Shown: positions 26,895 to 34,731, numbered from the stretch's first letter. The stretch is 64,000 nucleotides of DNA from Paenibacillus sp. yr247 (GCF_900103825.1 NZ_FNIF01000024.1:1-64000); one strand, 5' to 3'. Notes: generated by a model not told the origin, from the letters alone. Translations and numbers: made by a program.

Positions 26895-27817
26895 TCCGTG
26901 CTTGAAGCCAATCGAGCCCATGCGCGAACGGGAAAAGCGCTCATGCCTCGAAGCTTCATAGGAACCGCTGAAAAACGGAACCCTTCGGTCGGCAGCTGCT
27001 CCATGTTGCAGAGGTTCTCCACGATCGGTATTCCTGCTTCGAGAAGAACAGAATGGGCTGGACGATGCAAGTCGTTAGTGTCATCGACATTCAGACTGTC
27101 AATAGCAACGAGAGTAGCTCCCTCGTCACGCAAGTATTCCGCAGCATCGCGGGTCAAATATGGGGGGGCTTTAAAGTATTCCGGTGTGCCCCATAATTTC
27201 GCATGTCCGGTTTCGATAAGAACGGCTCGGCCAAGGACATTACACGCGGCTAACGCTTTTCTAGAGACCGCTCTTCCTTCCATTCCTTCAAGCCGAATGA
27301 CAATTCCGTCGAGGTCCGCGACCGACTCGATGGGAAGACCGGAAACATCAGGTTTGCCGGCATATCGGTGTGCAGGACTGTCAATGGCGGTACCGGTGTT
27401 GGCTACCATATCGACACGGCCGATGTGAAAGGTCACACCGGGGGCATAACGACCTTCAGAGTCCTCATACGTCAGATAATCGGAGACTTGCAGTTTCGGA
27501 AAGCCCGGATAGGTCTCCTGGCCGCTCACAACCGTGTGGCTGAGATCGATAAGAGTAGATCGGTTTCCTGTATTGCTTGCAACGGTCGCTTTGCGCTTAT
27601 GACGTTCCCGGATGATTTGTTTATTGAGAATTCGCACCTCACCAACCATGAGCAAACGCAGATCTTTTATAATGTAATCCGCCAATTCGTGATCCGATAT
27701 ATCCTCACCTTCGATGTCGAGTCGAAAGCCTTGACCTTGAATTCCCCCTCCATTGGAAAAATCCACTTCAAAATCGAACTGTACCCTCTTTTCGTTCACA
27801 AATGCAGTTTCCGTCAT
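26891..27817 (-). CDS. Cyclase-family protein with altered metal site
   Basis: About 308 residues in two parts: an unassigned N-terminal region (to about 90) and a cyclase / kynurenine-formamidase-like domain starting IDLSHTVVSGQETYPGFP. The family metal motif is HxGTHxDxPxH; here it reads NTGTAIDSPAH, so the two upstream His ligands are lost while Asp and the last His remain. Either metal binding is different or the enzyme is repurposed. ATG 27817 follows AAAGGACG; an in-frame TTG at 27838 is less likely. Confidence 0.75.
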   Translation of the reverse strand: MTETAFVNEKRVQFDFEVDFSNGGGIQGQGFRLDIEGEDISDHELADYIIKDLRLLMVGEVRILNKQIIRERHKRKATVASNTGNRSTLIDLSHTVVSGQETYPGFPKLQVSDYLTYEDSEGRYAPGVTFHIGRVDMVANTGTAIDSPAHRYAGKPDVSGLPIESVADLDGIVIRLEGMEGRAVSRKALAACNVLGRAVLIETGHAKLWGTPEYFKAPPYLTRDAAEYLRDEGATLVAIDSLNVDDTNDLHRPAHSVLLEAGIPIVENLCNMEQLPTEGFRFSAVPMKLRGMSAFPVRAWARLASSTD

Positions 27818-27992
27818 CGTTGTTTCGTCCTTTCTCAATTATGTTGTAAGACCTATTCTTATCATAGTTTAAATTGGAATCATTCCCATACGGATATCTC
27901 GAATTTCCTGTTCGGAATTAATGAATCGTATGGAATGGGCCAGCGAGCACCTTGTTAACGGAGAAAGAGAGTTGAATTAGCAAACTCAAAGA

Positions 27993-28062
27993 AAGGGCTA
28001 TCCCGCAAAGGATGCCCCTTAAACTTGCCGTTACAGACAGCGCGGTGAACCATATCAACAGT
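27993..28062 (+). repeat. Dispersed repeat P, copy 2
   Basis: AAAGGGCTATCCC-GCAAA-GGATGCCCCTT, then AAACTT and CGTTACAGACAGCGCGGTGAACC. The tail aligns with copy 1 at 25790-25825. The stem differs from copy 1 at several places on both strands. Confidence 0.72.
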
Positions 28063-28178
28063 AAATCGTTACGCTCCCTCAATATGATTTAATTTTCTCA
28101 CGAAAGCTCGTGAATTCGCAGGATTTCATCCCATTTAGAATAGGTTGAACGAATGAAAAGAGTAAGGATTGCTAGGCT

Positions 28179-28919
28179 AATGAGTTTGGTGATTTAATCG
28201 TATGGAAAGAGATTTTAAAAAAATCTAATGAAGATAAAAAGCCATTACTATTCATTACCCGAGATAAGAAGGAAGATTGGTTTAAGTTGGTGGGAAATGA
28301 GATTGTTGGAGTCAGGGAAGAACTTCTAAATGAGTCAAAAGAAAATAATTCTGAAGTATTCGTCATCTATTTCAACGACTTTGTTCGGATGAGCCTCCAA
28401 CTTGTGAGTAAAAATGTTGAGGCATTAATCGATAAACTTGATCTTGATGATGAGTTACTTCGACAGATCGAAGAGTATATTCATGAAAATATGTATGGTA
28501 AAATACAAGATACTTTATCAGAAATGGCGAATTCTGATCATAATTCTGATTTTGTAATGATAGATGTAATTGAGAGTATTCAGATACTAAATAGTTCTTA
28601 TGAGATTTCAGATGATTATGTTCTTATTGATTGTACAATTGAGTTTGAAGCCGCTGTTGACCATAATTATCATTTTGATAGTAAGGAACCTAATATGGAA
28701 TTGAGTGGGACTATGGTTTCTCAAGTTGATGTAACTATAAGCATAGATGTACTTTCAGGTCAGCACGATGAGTCTAATAAGACCCTTGATATCGAATCGA
28801 CATCAATCGAATTTGGTGACGTTGTTGTTATCAGTTCAACAGATCCACTTGGAGACGAATATGAGGACGAGTATGATGATTTTGAATATGAAGAACCTGA
28901 TGAATCAGAAGATGATTAG
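28179..28919 (+). pseudogene. 5'-truncated PIN-like (DUF4935) gene
   Basis: The open frame starts after a stop at 28173 and encodes NEFGDLIVWKEIL, KPLLFITRDKKEDWF and EELLNE, segments I recognise from the C-terminal part of PIN-like DUF4935 proteins (predicted RNases). The N-terminal PIN core and any start codon are missing, although an inner ATG at 28287 could give a 210-residue product. The C-terminal about 150 residues form an unassigned acidic domain ending in a run of Asp/Glu/Tyr. AT-rich, unlike its left neighbour. Confidence 0.6.
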
Positions 28920-29078
28920 GCCAACCAAAATCATTTCTAATCCGCAATATAGTGAAATTCCCGCTTGGGAACCCCAAGGGATTTCGATCTGGATTAAAAT
29001 GGTTATATTGAGGCATTTGCATAAATTTATTGAGAAGTGGTTATTGAAAGTCCGAAAATGCCTTTAATAATAGGGAAC
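28920..29078. other. Spacer before the inverted type A repeats
   Basis: No supported gene. Confidence 0.4.
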
Positions 29079-29235
29079 TTGAAAACAACACTTTTTTGTT
29101 ATTAGCAAACAATAAAATGTGTAATGAAATGCAAATAAGAACAAAACTTTATTGTAATTTTTAGTTATTCATTATATAGAAAATGCCTTTGAATATAAGT
29201 ATATCGAAAACAATACTTTATTGTAATCTGTTACA
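29079..29235 (-). repeat. Inverted type A repeats: far end of element A
   Basis: Three minus-strand copies of the 12.6-kb repeat: at 29104-29079 (core AAAGTGTTGTT), at 29157-29138 (TTACAATAAAGTTTTGTTCT, one mismatch) and at 29226-29206 (TTACAATAAAGTATTGTT exact). They are widely spaced (about 53 and 69 bases), and ACA at 29233-29235 mirrors the TGT at 12608. This pattern of tight repeats at one end and spaced inverted repeats at the other matches Tn7-like transposon ends. Confidence 0.78.
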
Positions 29236-29237
29236 AC

Positions 29238-29305
29238 TGTCTGGTGATAAAAAAGTGTGGAACCAGTAATAAAAATATGGAACAAGTAACAAAAGTATGG
29301 AACCG
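29238..29305 (+). repeat. Private direct repeats of cassette B
   Basis: TGT at 29238, two bases after the ACA of element A, then three units with an exact 20-base period from 29246: xxTAAyAAAAGTATGGAACC-like. Shared positions are AAAA, TATGGAAC (TGTGGAAC in unit 1) and GTAA. The unit differs from type A apart from the A-run/AGT core. Confidence 0.8.
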
Positions 29306-29345
29306 CAATAATTAATTCTTGTCTAAATTAACGGCTTTCATTCAA

Positions 29346-29385
29346 GTGACCCGATCAATTAGATGTTCGGGTCACCTATTATTTA
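29346..29385 (+). terminator. Hairpin of cassette B
   Basis: Perfect 9-bp stem GTGACCCGA / TCGGGTCAC then CTATTATTT, 16 bases before the XRE start. Confidence 0.75.
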
Positions 29386-29400
29386 ATTGGATGTGAAATA

Positions 29401-29745
29401 ATGATAAATATTGGGCCCAATATTCGTAGATTACGAAAATTAAATAATATGAATCAAGTGGAGTTCTCGAGCAGAATAGGCATTTCTCAAGGGAATTTAA
29501 GTGAGATTGAGCAAGGAAATTGTAATCCATCTTTTGATACCTTATTAAATATAAAGAAACAATTTAATTGCAATATTGATGATTTAATAATTATTGAGAA
29601 TGATGTATTTAAATTTCTTATTTATCAGAAGGAGAATTATTTGATTTCTAACTATAGGTTGTTAGATGGGGTTGATCAAAAAGAAATATATGAAATCATT
29701 AAAATAAAGATTTCTTTAAATAAAGGAAAATCAAATCGGATATAA
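29401..29745 (+). CDS. XRE-type regulator of cassette B (intact)
   Basis: 114 residues: a complete N-terminal helix-turn-helix (IRRLRKLNNMNQVEFSSRI, recognition helix GISQGNLSEIEQG) and a C-terminal tail LISNYRLLDGVDQKEIYEII that is shared with cassette A. It is the only intact XRE gene of the cassette family in the window. It sits between two hairpins, the first separating it from the private repeats. Likely role (inferred): repressor acting at the repeats or at its own promoter. Confidence 0.85.
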   Translation: MINIGPNIRRLRKLNNMNQVEFSSRIGISQGNLSEIEQGNCNPSFDTLLNIKKQFNCNIDDLIIIENDVFKFLIYQKENYLISNYRLLDGVDQKEIYEIIKIKISLNKGKSNRI

Positions 29746-29763
29746 AGTCGTGATCTTCTAGTT

Positions 29764-29803
29764 AGTCCCGATGAGCTATTACAGTCATCGGGACTATTTT
29801 TTT
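29764..29803 (+). terminator. Terminator after the cassette B regulator
   Basis: Perfect 11-bp stem AGTCCCGATGA / TCATCGGGACT with T7. The stem core matches the hairpins that precede the XRE genes of cassettes A and D. Confidence 0.9.
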
Positions 29804-29826
29804 AAGTATAGACTAACTAACTGTCA

Positions 29827-30240
29827 TTGAACCTTCCTGTACCGCTGCGAAAGTATTTGTATCTAGCGACCTTACGTCTTATTGGTAACAATCCGTTGTT
29901 TCGGAAGTGGCATGAACATAACGTACATACAAGGCACATGAAAAAGTACCGTTCCTTGTTTAAATTAGTTGGTAAATTAGCACGTATTCTGGTTGGTCTA
30001 ACGAATGAAGAACAATACAGGACGTGCGCCCATAAAAAAGTAAGTATCACTGAATTACGGGAAATCCAGCACCAAGTAACGGAACAAATAGACGAATTTA
30101 AAAGCCAAGGAATTATAATTTATACAGTTAGCGTGGATGAAGAAAAACGTAAGGTTATAGTAGGAGTCGAAAGCATAACGGAGGAGCAAAGAACTAAGCT
30201 GCTAAAACAATATGGTCAGAACAAAATTGATTTTTGTTAA
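29827..30240 (+). pseudogene. IS110-type transposase C-terminal fragment fused to an unrelated domain
   Basis: 137-codon open frame. Residues 6-60 (RKYLYLATLRLIGNNPLF, MKKYRSLFKLVGKLARILVG) match the C-terminal end of IS110/IS116/IS902 transposases. From about residue 66 the sequence changes to SITELREIQHQVTEQIDEF..IIIYTVSVDEEKRKVIVGV, a small alpha/beta domain I do not recognise. The N-terminal RuvC-like part of the transposase is gone. The frame is open across the joint, so a chimeric protein is possible but unproven. Confidence 0.65.
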
Positions 30241-30386
30241 AGGTGAACGAGTGAATCCAGCATGAAACTAAAACTAACGGTCAAGACAGCTAAATCATAA
30301 CCGCCTTTTCAACAGGGTTTTGGATGAAAATCAACATTATGATTTAACATAGCCTAATTGAAATATTATTCCTACTATTCGTTCTG

Positions 30387-30465
30387 CTAACGAAGAACTA
30401 TAGTTGAACAAACCCACAAAAGGCTGCCGCGTGCAGCCTTTTGTGCTAATGGGCAGGATAGTTTT
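30387..30465 (+). repeat. Dispersed repeat R, copy 1
   Basis: CTAACGAAGAACTATAGTTGAA, hairpin ACAAAAGGCTGC-CGCGT-GCAGCCTTTTGT, then TAATGGGCAGGATAGTTTT. It is one of about six copies of a family with left arm CTAACGGAAAACGATAGTT, a GGCTGCC-type hairpin and right arm AACGGGCAGcATAGTT. Confidence 0.72.
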
Positions 30466-30468
30466 TAG

Positions 30469-30521
30469 TTGACATCAATATATCCTAATGATAGGATATA
30501 AATATCCTTTAGTTAGGATAT
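30469..30521 (+). promoter_or_regulatory. Promoter with two palindromic operators before the SDR gene
   Basis: TTGACA (30469-30474), 17 bases, TAGGAT. The perfect palindrome ATATCCTAATGATAGGATAT (30480-30499) covers the -10, and a second copy ATATCCTT-TAGT-TAGGATAT follows at 30502-30521. The same operator precedes the DoxX gene at 32402. Confidence 0.85.
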
Positions 30522-30587
30522 CTATAAAAAGGATAACTATAAATAAGAATAACTGGAACAAGGATAAAATTTAGAGGAGGAATTTAC

Positions 30588-31328
30588 ATGGATGGATTAA
30601 AAGGAAAAGTTGCGTTGGTGACCGGAGCGTCGAGGGAACTCGGCAAGGCCATCGCCGAACGCCTCTGCCGGGACGGAGCCAGCGTGGTAGTCAACTACTA
30701 CCCCAGTGAAAGTCAAGACGCAGAGAAGGTCGTGCAAGGAAAAGTACAAGGCGGTGGTAGCGCGATCGCCGCGGAGGCCGACATCTCCGAATCCGCGCAG
30801 ATGCGAGGTCTGTTCGACTTCACTGAGAAGCAGTTCGGTCACGTGGACATCTTGGTGCTCAACGCCGCGGTCATTCCCCACGACACCATCATCGACACGA
30901 CGGATGAAATTTTCGACAAAGTGTTTGCCACCAACACACGTGCGAGCTTCATTGCGCTCCGTGAAGCCGCCATCCGAATCCCGGATGGCGGGCGGGTAGT
31001 GGCGATCTCAGCCGGACTGACTCGCATGCCTACTGCCACAACAGGAATCTATGCGGCGAGTAAGGCCGCCGTTGAACACTTGGTTCGAGTTCTCGCGCAT
31101 GAAGTGGGCGCTCGGGGCATCACCTTCAACAGCGTGCTTCCAGGCGCTACCCTCACCCCGGCCCTGATCAATGTCGGACAGGAGTTTATCGACAGAGAGA
31201 TCGCCAAAACGCCACTGGGCCGCGTCGGTGAGCCGGAAGACATCGCTGATATCGTCGGGTTCCTGGTATCGGAGCAAGGCCGCTGGATCACCGGTCAGTC
31301 GATCGGCGCCGGCGGCGGGATGTTTTGA
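30588..31328 (+). CDS. SDR-family oxidoreductase, GC-rich
   Basis: 246 residues: TGASRELG cofactor loop, LNAAV in the place of NNAG, Ser in VAISAG and the YAASK active site; C-terminus GQSIGAGGGMF. It follows AGAGGAGG. Codons are strongly GC-ending (GCC, GGC, CGC) while the promoter region is AT-rich, and about 230 bases after its stop stay GC-rich without a gene. This suggests transfer of a gene plus trailing DNA from a high-GC donor, placed behind a local operator-controlled promoter. Confidence 0.88.
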   Translation: MDGLKGKVALVTGASRELGKAIAERLCRDGASVVVNYYPSESQDAEKVVQGKVQGGGSAIAAEADISESAQMRGLFDFTEKQFGHVDILVLNAAVIPHDTIIDTTDEIFDKVFATNTRASFIALREAAIRIPDGGRVVAISAGLTRMPTATTGIYAASKAAVEHLVRVLAHEVGARGITFNSVLPGATLTPALINVGQEFIDREIAKTPLGRVGEPEDIADIVGFLVSEQGRWITGQSIGAGGGMF

Positions 31329-32104
31329 ACGCAGCACCATATACCCGCGGTGCATCTGGCTGCAGTGCATTGGTGAGCGAAGACAAGCACCACTCTCGTG
31401 ATTCCCGCTGATTGCCGGTCGGCGATCAGCGTTGCGGTCACATGATCCGGCGAGCGGTGGAACGGGGCTGCTCTGCGCCGTCTAGTATGCCCCTTCCGTG
31501 GCGCTGTCGCGCGGTGGGTAGGTGATCATGCCGCTACCGATAGCTCGACCGCCTATCCGTCAGTTTGCTGGGAGGCTTTATTTTTCAGACTTTATAGGAG
31601 TCCTGGAGCTGATACTTGGTGCCGGCATAGAAGAGGCTTGGGAGAGCACTGCAAAAGTCGCTGAACCGAACGCCATACTGACCGCCTTTGTAAGTTAACG
31701 TAAAGCTTGGAATATCCACATTAAGATAAGCAATATCCGAGCAAGTCTCCTGATTCCGTTGAGGGAGCGCTTGAATCAGATTAGTCGCATCGCGAGACGA
31801 CAGCTGCCGAAGGCCCAGATACATGGGAAGCAATATGGTCATTATATTAGCAACACTAGGACAGGCAATCCCATCAGCAATTGGGCATTATCCTTCAGCG
31901 GTAACAGCATTCCTAAATAAATTATAGAGTGGAATATCATCTGCCCCCTTTTTTGTTATGAAATAAACTAAAGAGGTGAAAGATATATCCCGTTTCGATG
32001 AGGAGCCTCTTTAAGTCTGACTTGGTCTCCATGTGGACTATGTAAGCTGTGAAATGCCTCACGGTTATGCATATTTCTTAATAAGAGGTAGTTAAATTCC
32101 CGCT
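31329..32104. other. Remnant region
   Basis: GC-rich to about 31570 with no supported gene, then a minus-strand open frame of 85 codons (31842-31585, beginning MTILLPMYLGLRQL) that I do not recognise and rate as low. Around 31967-32012 GAGGTGAAAG..GAGGAGCCTCTTT may form a hairpin. Confidence 0.35.
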
Positions 32105-32374
32105 TGTGGTTGAGAACACATCGGTCCAATTGACAGGTGAACCGCTGTCGTTGGATATCTGCACCTTATAGCTGGTAGCGCAAGCGTTGGAAATTTCCGG
32201 TTGCATGGTGTCGGACAGCTTCAGATATACTGGAAAAACCGGACGGGAGACCGCAGCAGAGATACCGGCTACGAAACCAGGATCAGCGTAGATCGGATTT
32301 TTTGCTTTAAGATCGGCATCGTTATAAAGAGCGCTAATGGTCGGGCTTGCACCGCCGATGATAGCTGATGTGAG
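32105..32374 (-). pseudogene. C-terminal fragment of an ABC sugar-binding protein, fused to another fragment
   Basis: On the minus strand SAIIGGASPTISALYNDADL..KNPIYAD..RPVFPVYLKLSDTMQPEIS resembles the C-terminal region of extracellular solute-binding proteins. It then changes to YKVQISNDSGSPVNWTDVFST, like a discoidin/F5-8C-type strand pair. No start codon or SD; a fused remnant. Confidence 0.5.
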
Positions 32375-32389
32375 ATCACCACTTTTCTG

Positions 32390-32446
32390 TTGACAAAAAA
32401 CATATCCTAATGCTAGGATATATACATATCCTATACTTATGATAAC
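32390..32446 (+). promoter_or_regulatory. Promoter with operator before the DoxX-pirin-MarR operon
   Basis: TTGACA (32390-32395), 18 bases, TAGGAT. The palindrome ATATCCTAATGCTAGGATAT (32402-32421) differs from the 30480 site by one base. A weaker copy starts at 32426. The MarR protein encoded at the end of this operon is the obvious candidate repressor. Confidence 0.85.
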
Positions 32447-32490
32447 TAAATGTAGGATAAATAATTTTAAGATATAAGGAGAGATCGTTC

Positions 32491-32841
32491 ATGAGTATTT
32501 TATCAACCGTTCTTCAAGTTATTTTAGGATTAAGTTTTTTAATGTTTGGATTTATGAAGTTCGGATCGAAACAGATGGTGGAGGGATTTAATCATTATGG
32601 GTATCCCGGGTGGTTTAGAGTATTCACAGGACTGGTAGAAGTCATTTCAGCGGTTTTGGTTATTGCAGGCATTTGGAACGGGACATTCGCCGCTTGGGGT
32701 AGTTTATTAATTGCTATTACGATGATCGGGGCGATTTTTACTCATATTAGAATCAAAGACAATGTACGACAAATGATGATGCCAATCATTTTATTAATTT
32801 TAGGATTAGTAGAGCTGATAAATTTCGGAACTTTGCTTTGA
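32491..32841 (+). CDS. DoxX-family membrane protein
   Basis: 116 residues with four membrane helices and the DoxX feature GLSFLMFGFMKF near the start. DoxX-family proteins in Bacillales are part of quinone/electrophile stress operons (MhqP type). SD AAGGAGAG. First gene of an operon with pirin and MarR genes. Confidence 0.87.
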   Translation: MSILSTVLQVILGLSFLMFGFMKFGSKQMVEGFNHYGYPGWFRVFTGLVEVISAVLVIAGIWNGTFAAWGSLLIAITMIGAIFTHIRIKDNVRQMMMPIILLILGLVELINFGTLL

Positions 32842-32876
32842 TAACCCCATCTAACCTATAGAAGGAGAAGATATTG

Positions 32877-33644
32877 ATGGAAGTTAAAATAATTAATCCA
32901 CAGGATCAAGCGATCGGGGAATTCGACGGCGGTAAAATAAAAGAGCAAAAGCCGATTGGTTTTCCTGGAGAAGGCTCATTAATAAACCGGTTAGGACCAT
33001 TATTTTATTGGGCTTGGGGAACTTCTGAGGGACCAGCAGAAATTGGGTTACATCCGCATCAAGGTTTTGAAATCATCACTTATGTAATCAAAGGTAAAGC
33101 GTATCATCGTGATACGCTCGATACAGAAAGTGTTGTCGAAGAAGGGGGCACCCAACTCATGCAAACAGGCTCCGGCGTATATCATGCAGAAGCATTAAAA
33201 GAACCATCGGAAGCTTTTCAGATCTGGTTCGAACCACATTTAAGTCAGGCAATAAAAAATGTACCAACTTATTCACAATACAACTCTGAGGATTTTTCCG
33301 TAATCGATAAAGAAGGTGTGACGATTAAGACAATACTTGGAGACGATTCACCAATGAAAATCGTGACAGATGCTCAAATGTGGGATATCCGAATCCCAAA
33401 TGGAACAAGATATACCCATAATCTTTCGCAAAAGCGGACATTAGCTGGTTTAGCCATCAGAGGCGATGGGGCTTTAACAATAGACACGAATCATCCAGCT
33501 CGTTTTACACATAAAGATTTTGTAATCGTTCAATCAGGGCAAGGTGGAGAATTAGCAATTCAAGCTTTAGATAAAGACCTTAGAATCTTTTTGATTGAAA
33601 TTCCAACCGAAGTTGATTATCCTTTATACAATAAACGAAGATAA
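32877..33644 (+). CDS. Pirin-family protein
   Basis: 255 residues, two cupin domains. The N-terminal metal motif HPHQGFE..YHRD..GSGVYHAE is complete (three His and one Glu ligands). Bacterial pirins can act as quercetinase-like dioxygenases or as regulators. ATG 32877 is nine bases after AAGGAG; an in-frame TTG directly before it is less likely. Confidence 0.88.
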   Translation: MEVKIINPQDQAIGEFDGGKIKEQKPIGFPGEGSLINRLGPLFYWAWGTSEGPAEIGLHPHQGFEIITYVIKGKAYHRDTLDTESVVEEGGTQLMQTGSGVYHAEALKEPSEAFQIWFEPHLSQAIKNVPTYSQYNSEDFSVIDKEGVTIKTILGDDSPMKIVTDAQMWDIRIPNGTRYTHNLSQKRTLAGLAIRGDGALTIDTNHPARFTHKDFVIVQSGQGGELAIQALDKDLRIFLIEIPTEVDYPLYNKRR

Positions 33645-33673
33645 CCATAATGGAATAGGTGGTTTGATGAGGA

Positions 33674-34126
33674 ATGTATCAAGGAAATGAGCAAAGTCAG
33701 TTTGATTTACGGCTTTTCAGAGTTTGGCTAAAGGCTAGTAAAACTATTTTTGATCATGTCGCAAAAGATATAGAAAGACATGGAATTAGTGTAGAGAATT
33801 TTTCGATTCTGGAACTCCTTTATAATAAGGGACCCCACACAATCCAAAAAATTAGTGAAAAATTGTCTATTCCAAGTGGGAGCATCACTTACGTCGTGGA
33901 TAAGCTTGAAAAAAATGAATTCGTAAAAAGGCATTCCAGCCCAATAGACCGGCGAGCTTCAAATGTAGTTTTAACGGACAAAGGTCATGGTCTATTTCAA
34001 GAAATCTTTCCTCAACACGTTGAAGTGATTTCCAAAAATTTGTCTTCTTTAAACAATGAGGAAAAAATACTATTAACGGATCTCTTAAAAAGGCTCGGAC
34101 TCAGTGCTAGTCAAAGTTTAAATTAA
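33674..34126 (+). CDS. MarR-family regulator, MhqR-like
   Basis: 150 residues with the MarR winged helix: SILELLYNKGPHTIQKISEKL, then SGSITYVVDKLEKN and wing SPIDRRASNVVLT. The NxxSILELLYxKG...GSITYVVDKLE arrangement resembles MhqR, the catechol/quinone-responsive repressor of B. subtilis. It closes the DoxX-pirin operon and probably binds the palindromes at 30480, 30502 and 32402. Confidence 0.87.
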   Translation: MYQGNEQSQFDLRLFRVWLKASKTIFDHVAKDIERHGISVENFSILELLYNKGPHTIQKISEKLSIPSGSITYVVDKLEKNEFVKRHSSPIDRRASNVVLTDKGHGLFQEIFPQHVEVISKNLSSLNNEEKILLTDLLKRLGLSASQSLN

Positions 34127-34173
34127 TATTTCCTCTCTGAAGCGCAATCGAAAAGTTATACAATCCAAATTTT

Positions 34174-34220
34174 AAAGGAACTATTGCAGACGATTGTCTA
34201 TAATAGTTCCTTTTATTTTA
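34174..34220 (+). terminator. Terminator of the DoxX-pirin-MarR operon
   Basis: Perfect 12-bp stem AAAGGAACTATT / AATAGTTCCTTT with T-rich tail. Confidence 0.9.
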
Positions 34221-34310
34221 TGCGAGCAGCAGCGATAACAAGAGAGAGCCAGCCGTTACGGGAGTCCGAAAAGGTTACTCCTTGAACTGCTTGAACTGTA
34301 GGGGGAGTTT

Positions 34311-34541
34311 ATGATGAAACCGCTTGAGGGTTATTTGCTTGATACCTATGGTTAAGAAATTATTCGGATCAAGGATAGAGCTTTTGTGGTTAGACCGGCA
34401 ACAAATGATGATATTGAGCGAATCGGAAAAGGGTATTTTACCTTGGATTATCCAGCCGCGGAAGATAAAGCAGTAGTAGCTGTCACGGCTGAACAGCAAC
34501 ATAAGATCCAACCTTTGACAGAGAATAAAAGCACAGCTTGA
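34311..34541 (+). pseudogene. Small interrupted gene of unknown function
   Basis: With SD GGGGGAG, the frame reads MMKPLEGYLLDTYG, stop, EIIRIKDRAFVVRPATNDDIERIG.. to a TGA at 34539. One TAA breaks an otherwise open frame of 77 codons. The sequence is not recognised; the downstream half looks coding (FVVRP, VVAVTAEQ). Confidence 0.4.
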
Positions 34542-34553
34542 GGAGTCGGGAGT

Positions 34554-34718
34554 ATGAGAATTGAGGGGAAGAATACCTGCACGGATTGTTCAAAAGACGT
34601 TTTTGAGCTAACGGAAAACTATGGTACGGCGATGGAACCAATCCATCGTTTGTTGTCGTTGGCTGTGCATTTTGCTCCGAAAGGGCAGAATAGCGATAAA
34701 GAGGCTACCATCATATAG
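34554..34718 (+). CDS. Short hypothetical protein overlapping repeat R
   Basis: 54 codons beginning MRIEGKNTCTDCSKDVFEL with a CxxC and a fair SD (AGGAG). Its second half lies inside repeat R copy 2, so it may be a chance frame. Confidence 0.3.
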   Translation: MRIEGKNTCTDCSKDVFELTENYGTAMEPIHRLLSLAVHFAPKGQNSDKEATII

Positions 34719-34731
34719 GGCAGCCTCTTAA
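34607..34731 (+). repeat. Dispersed repeat R, copy 2 (rearranged)
   Basis: GCTAACGGAAAACTATGG at 34607, AAAGGGCAGAATAGCG at 34680, then hairpin AAGAGGCT..ATAGGGCAGCCTCTT with A/T tail. The hairpin follows the right arm instead of lying between the arms. Confidence 0.6.

Noticed and set aside
12603-29240. Intact target-site duplication around element A
   Set aside because: The five bases outside the TGT (ACAAC) and outside the ACA (ACTGT) do not match. This may reflect nested insertion of B, but no duplication can be claimed.
31585-31842. 85-codon minus-strand gene as a confident CDS
   Set aside because: No SD, no recognised motif, and it lies in a region of remnants.
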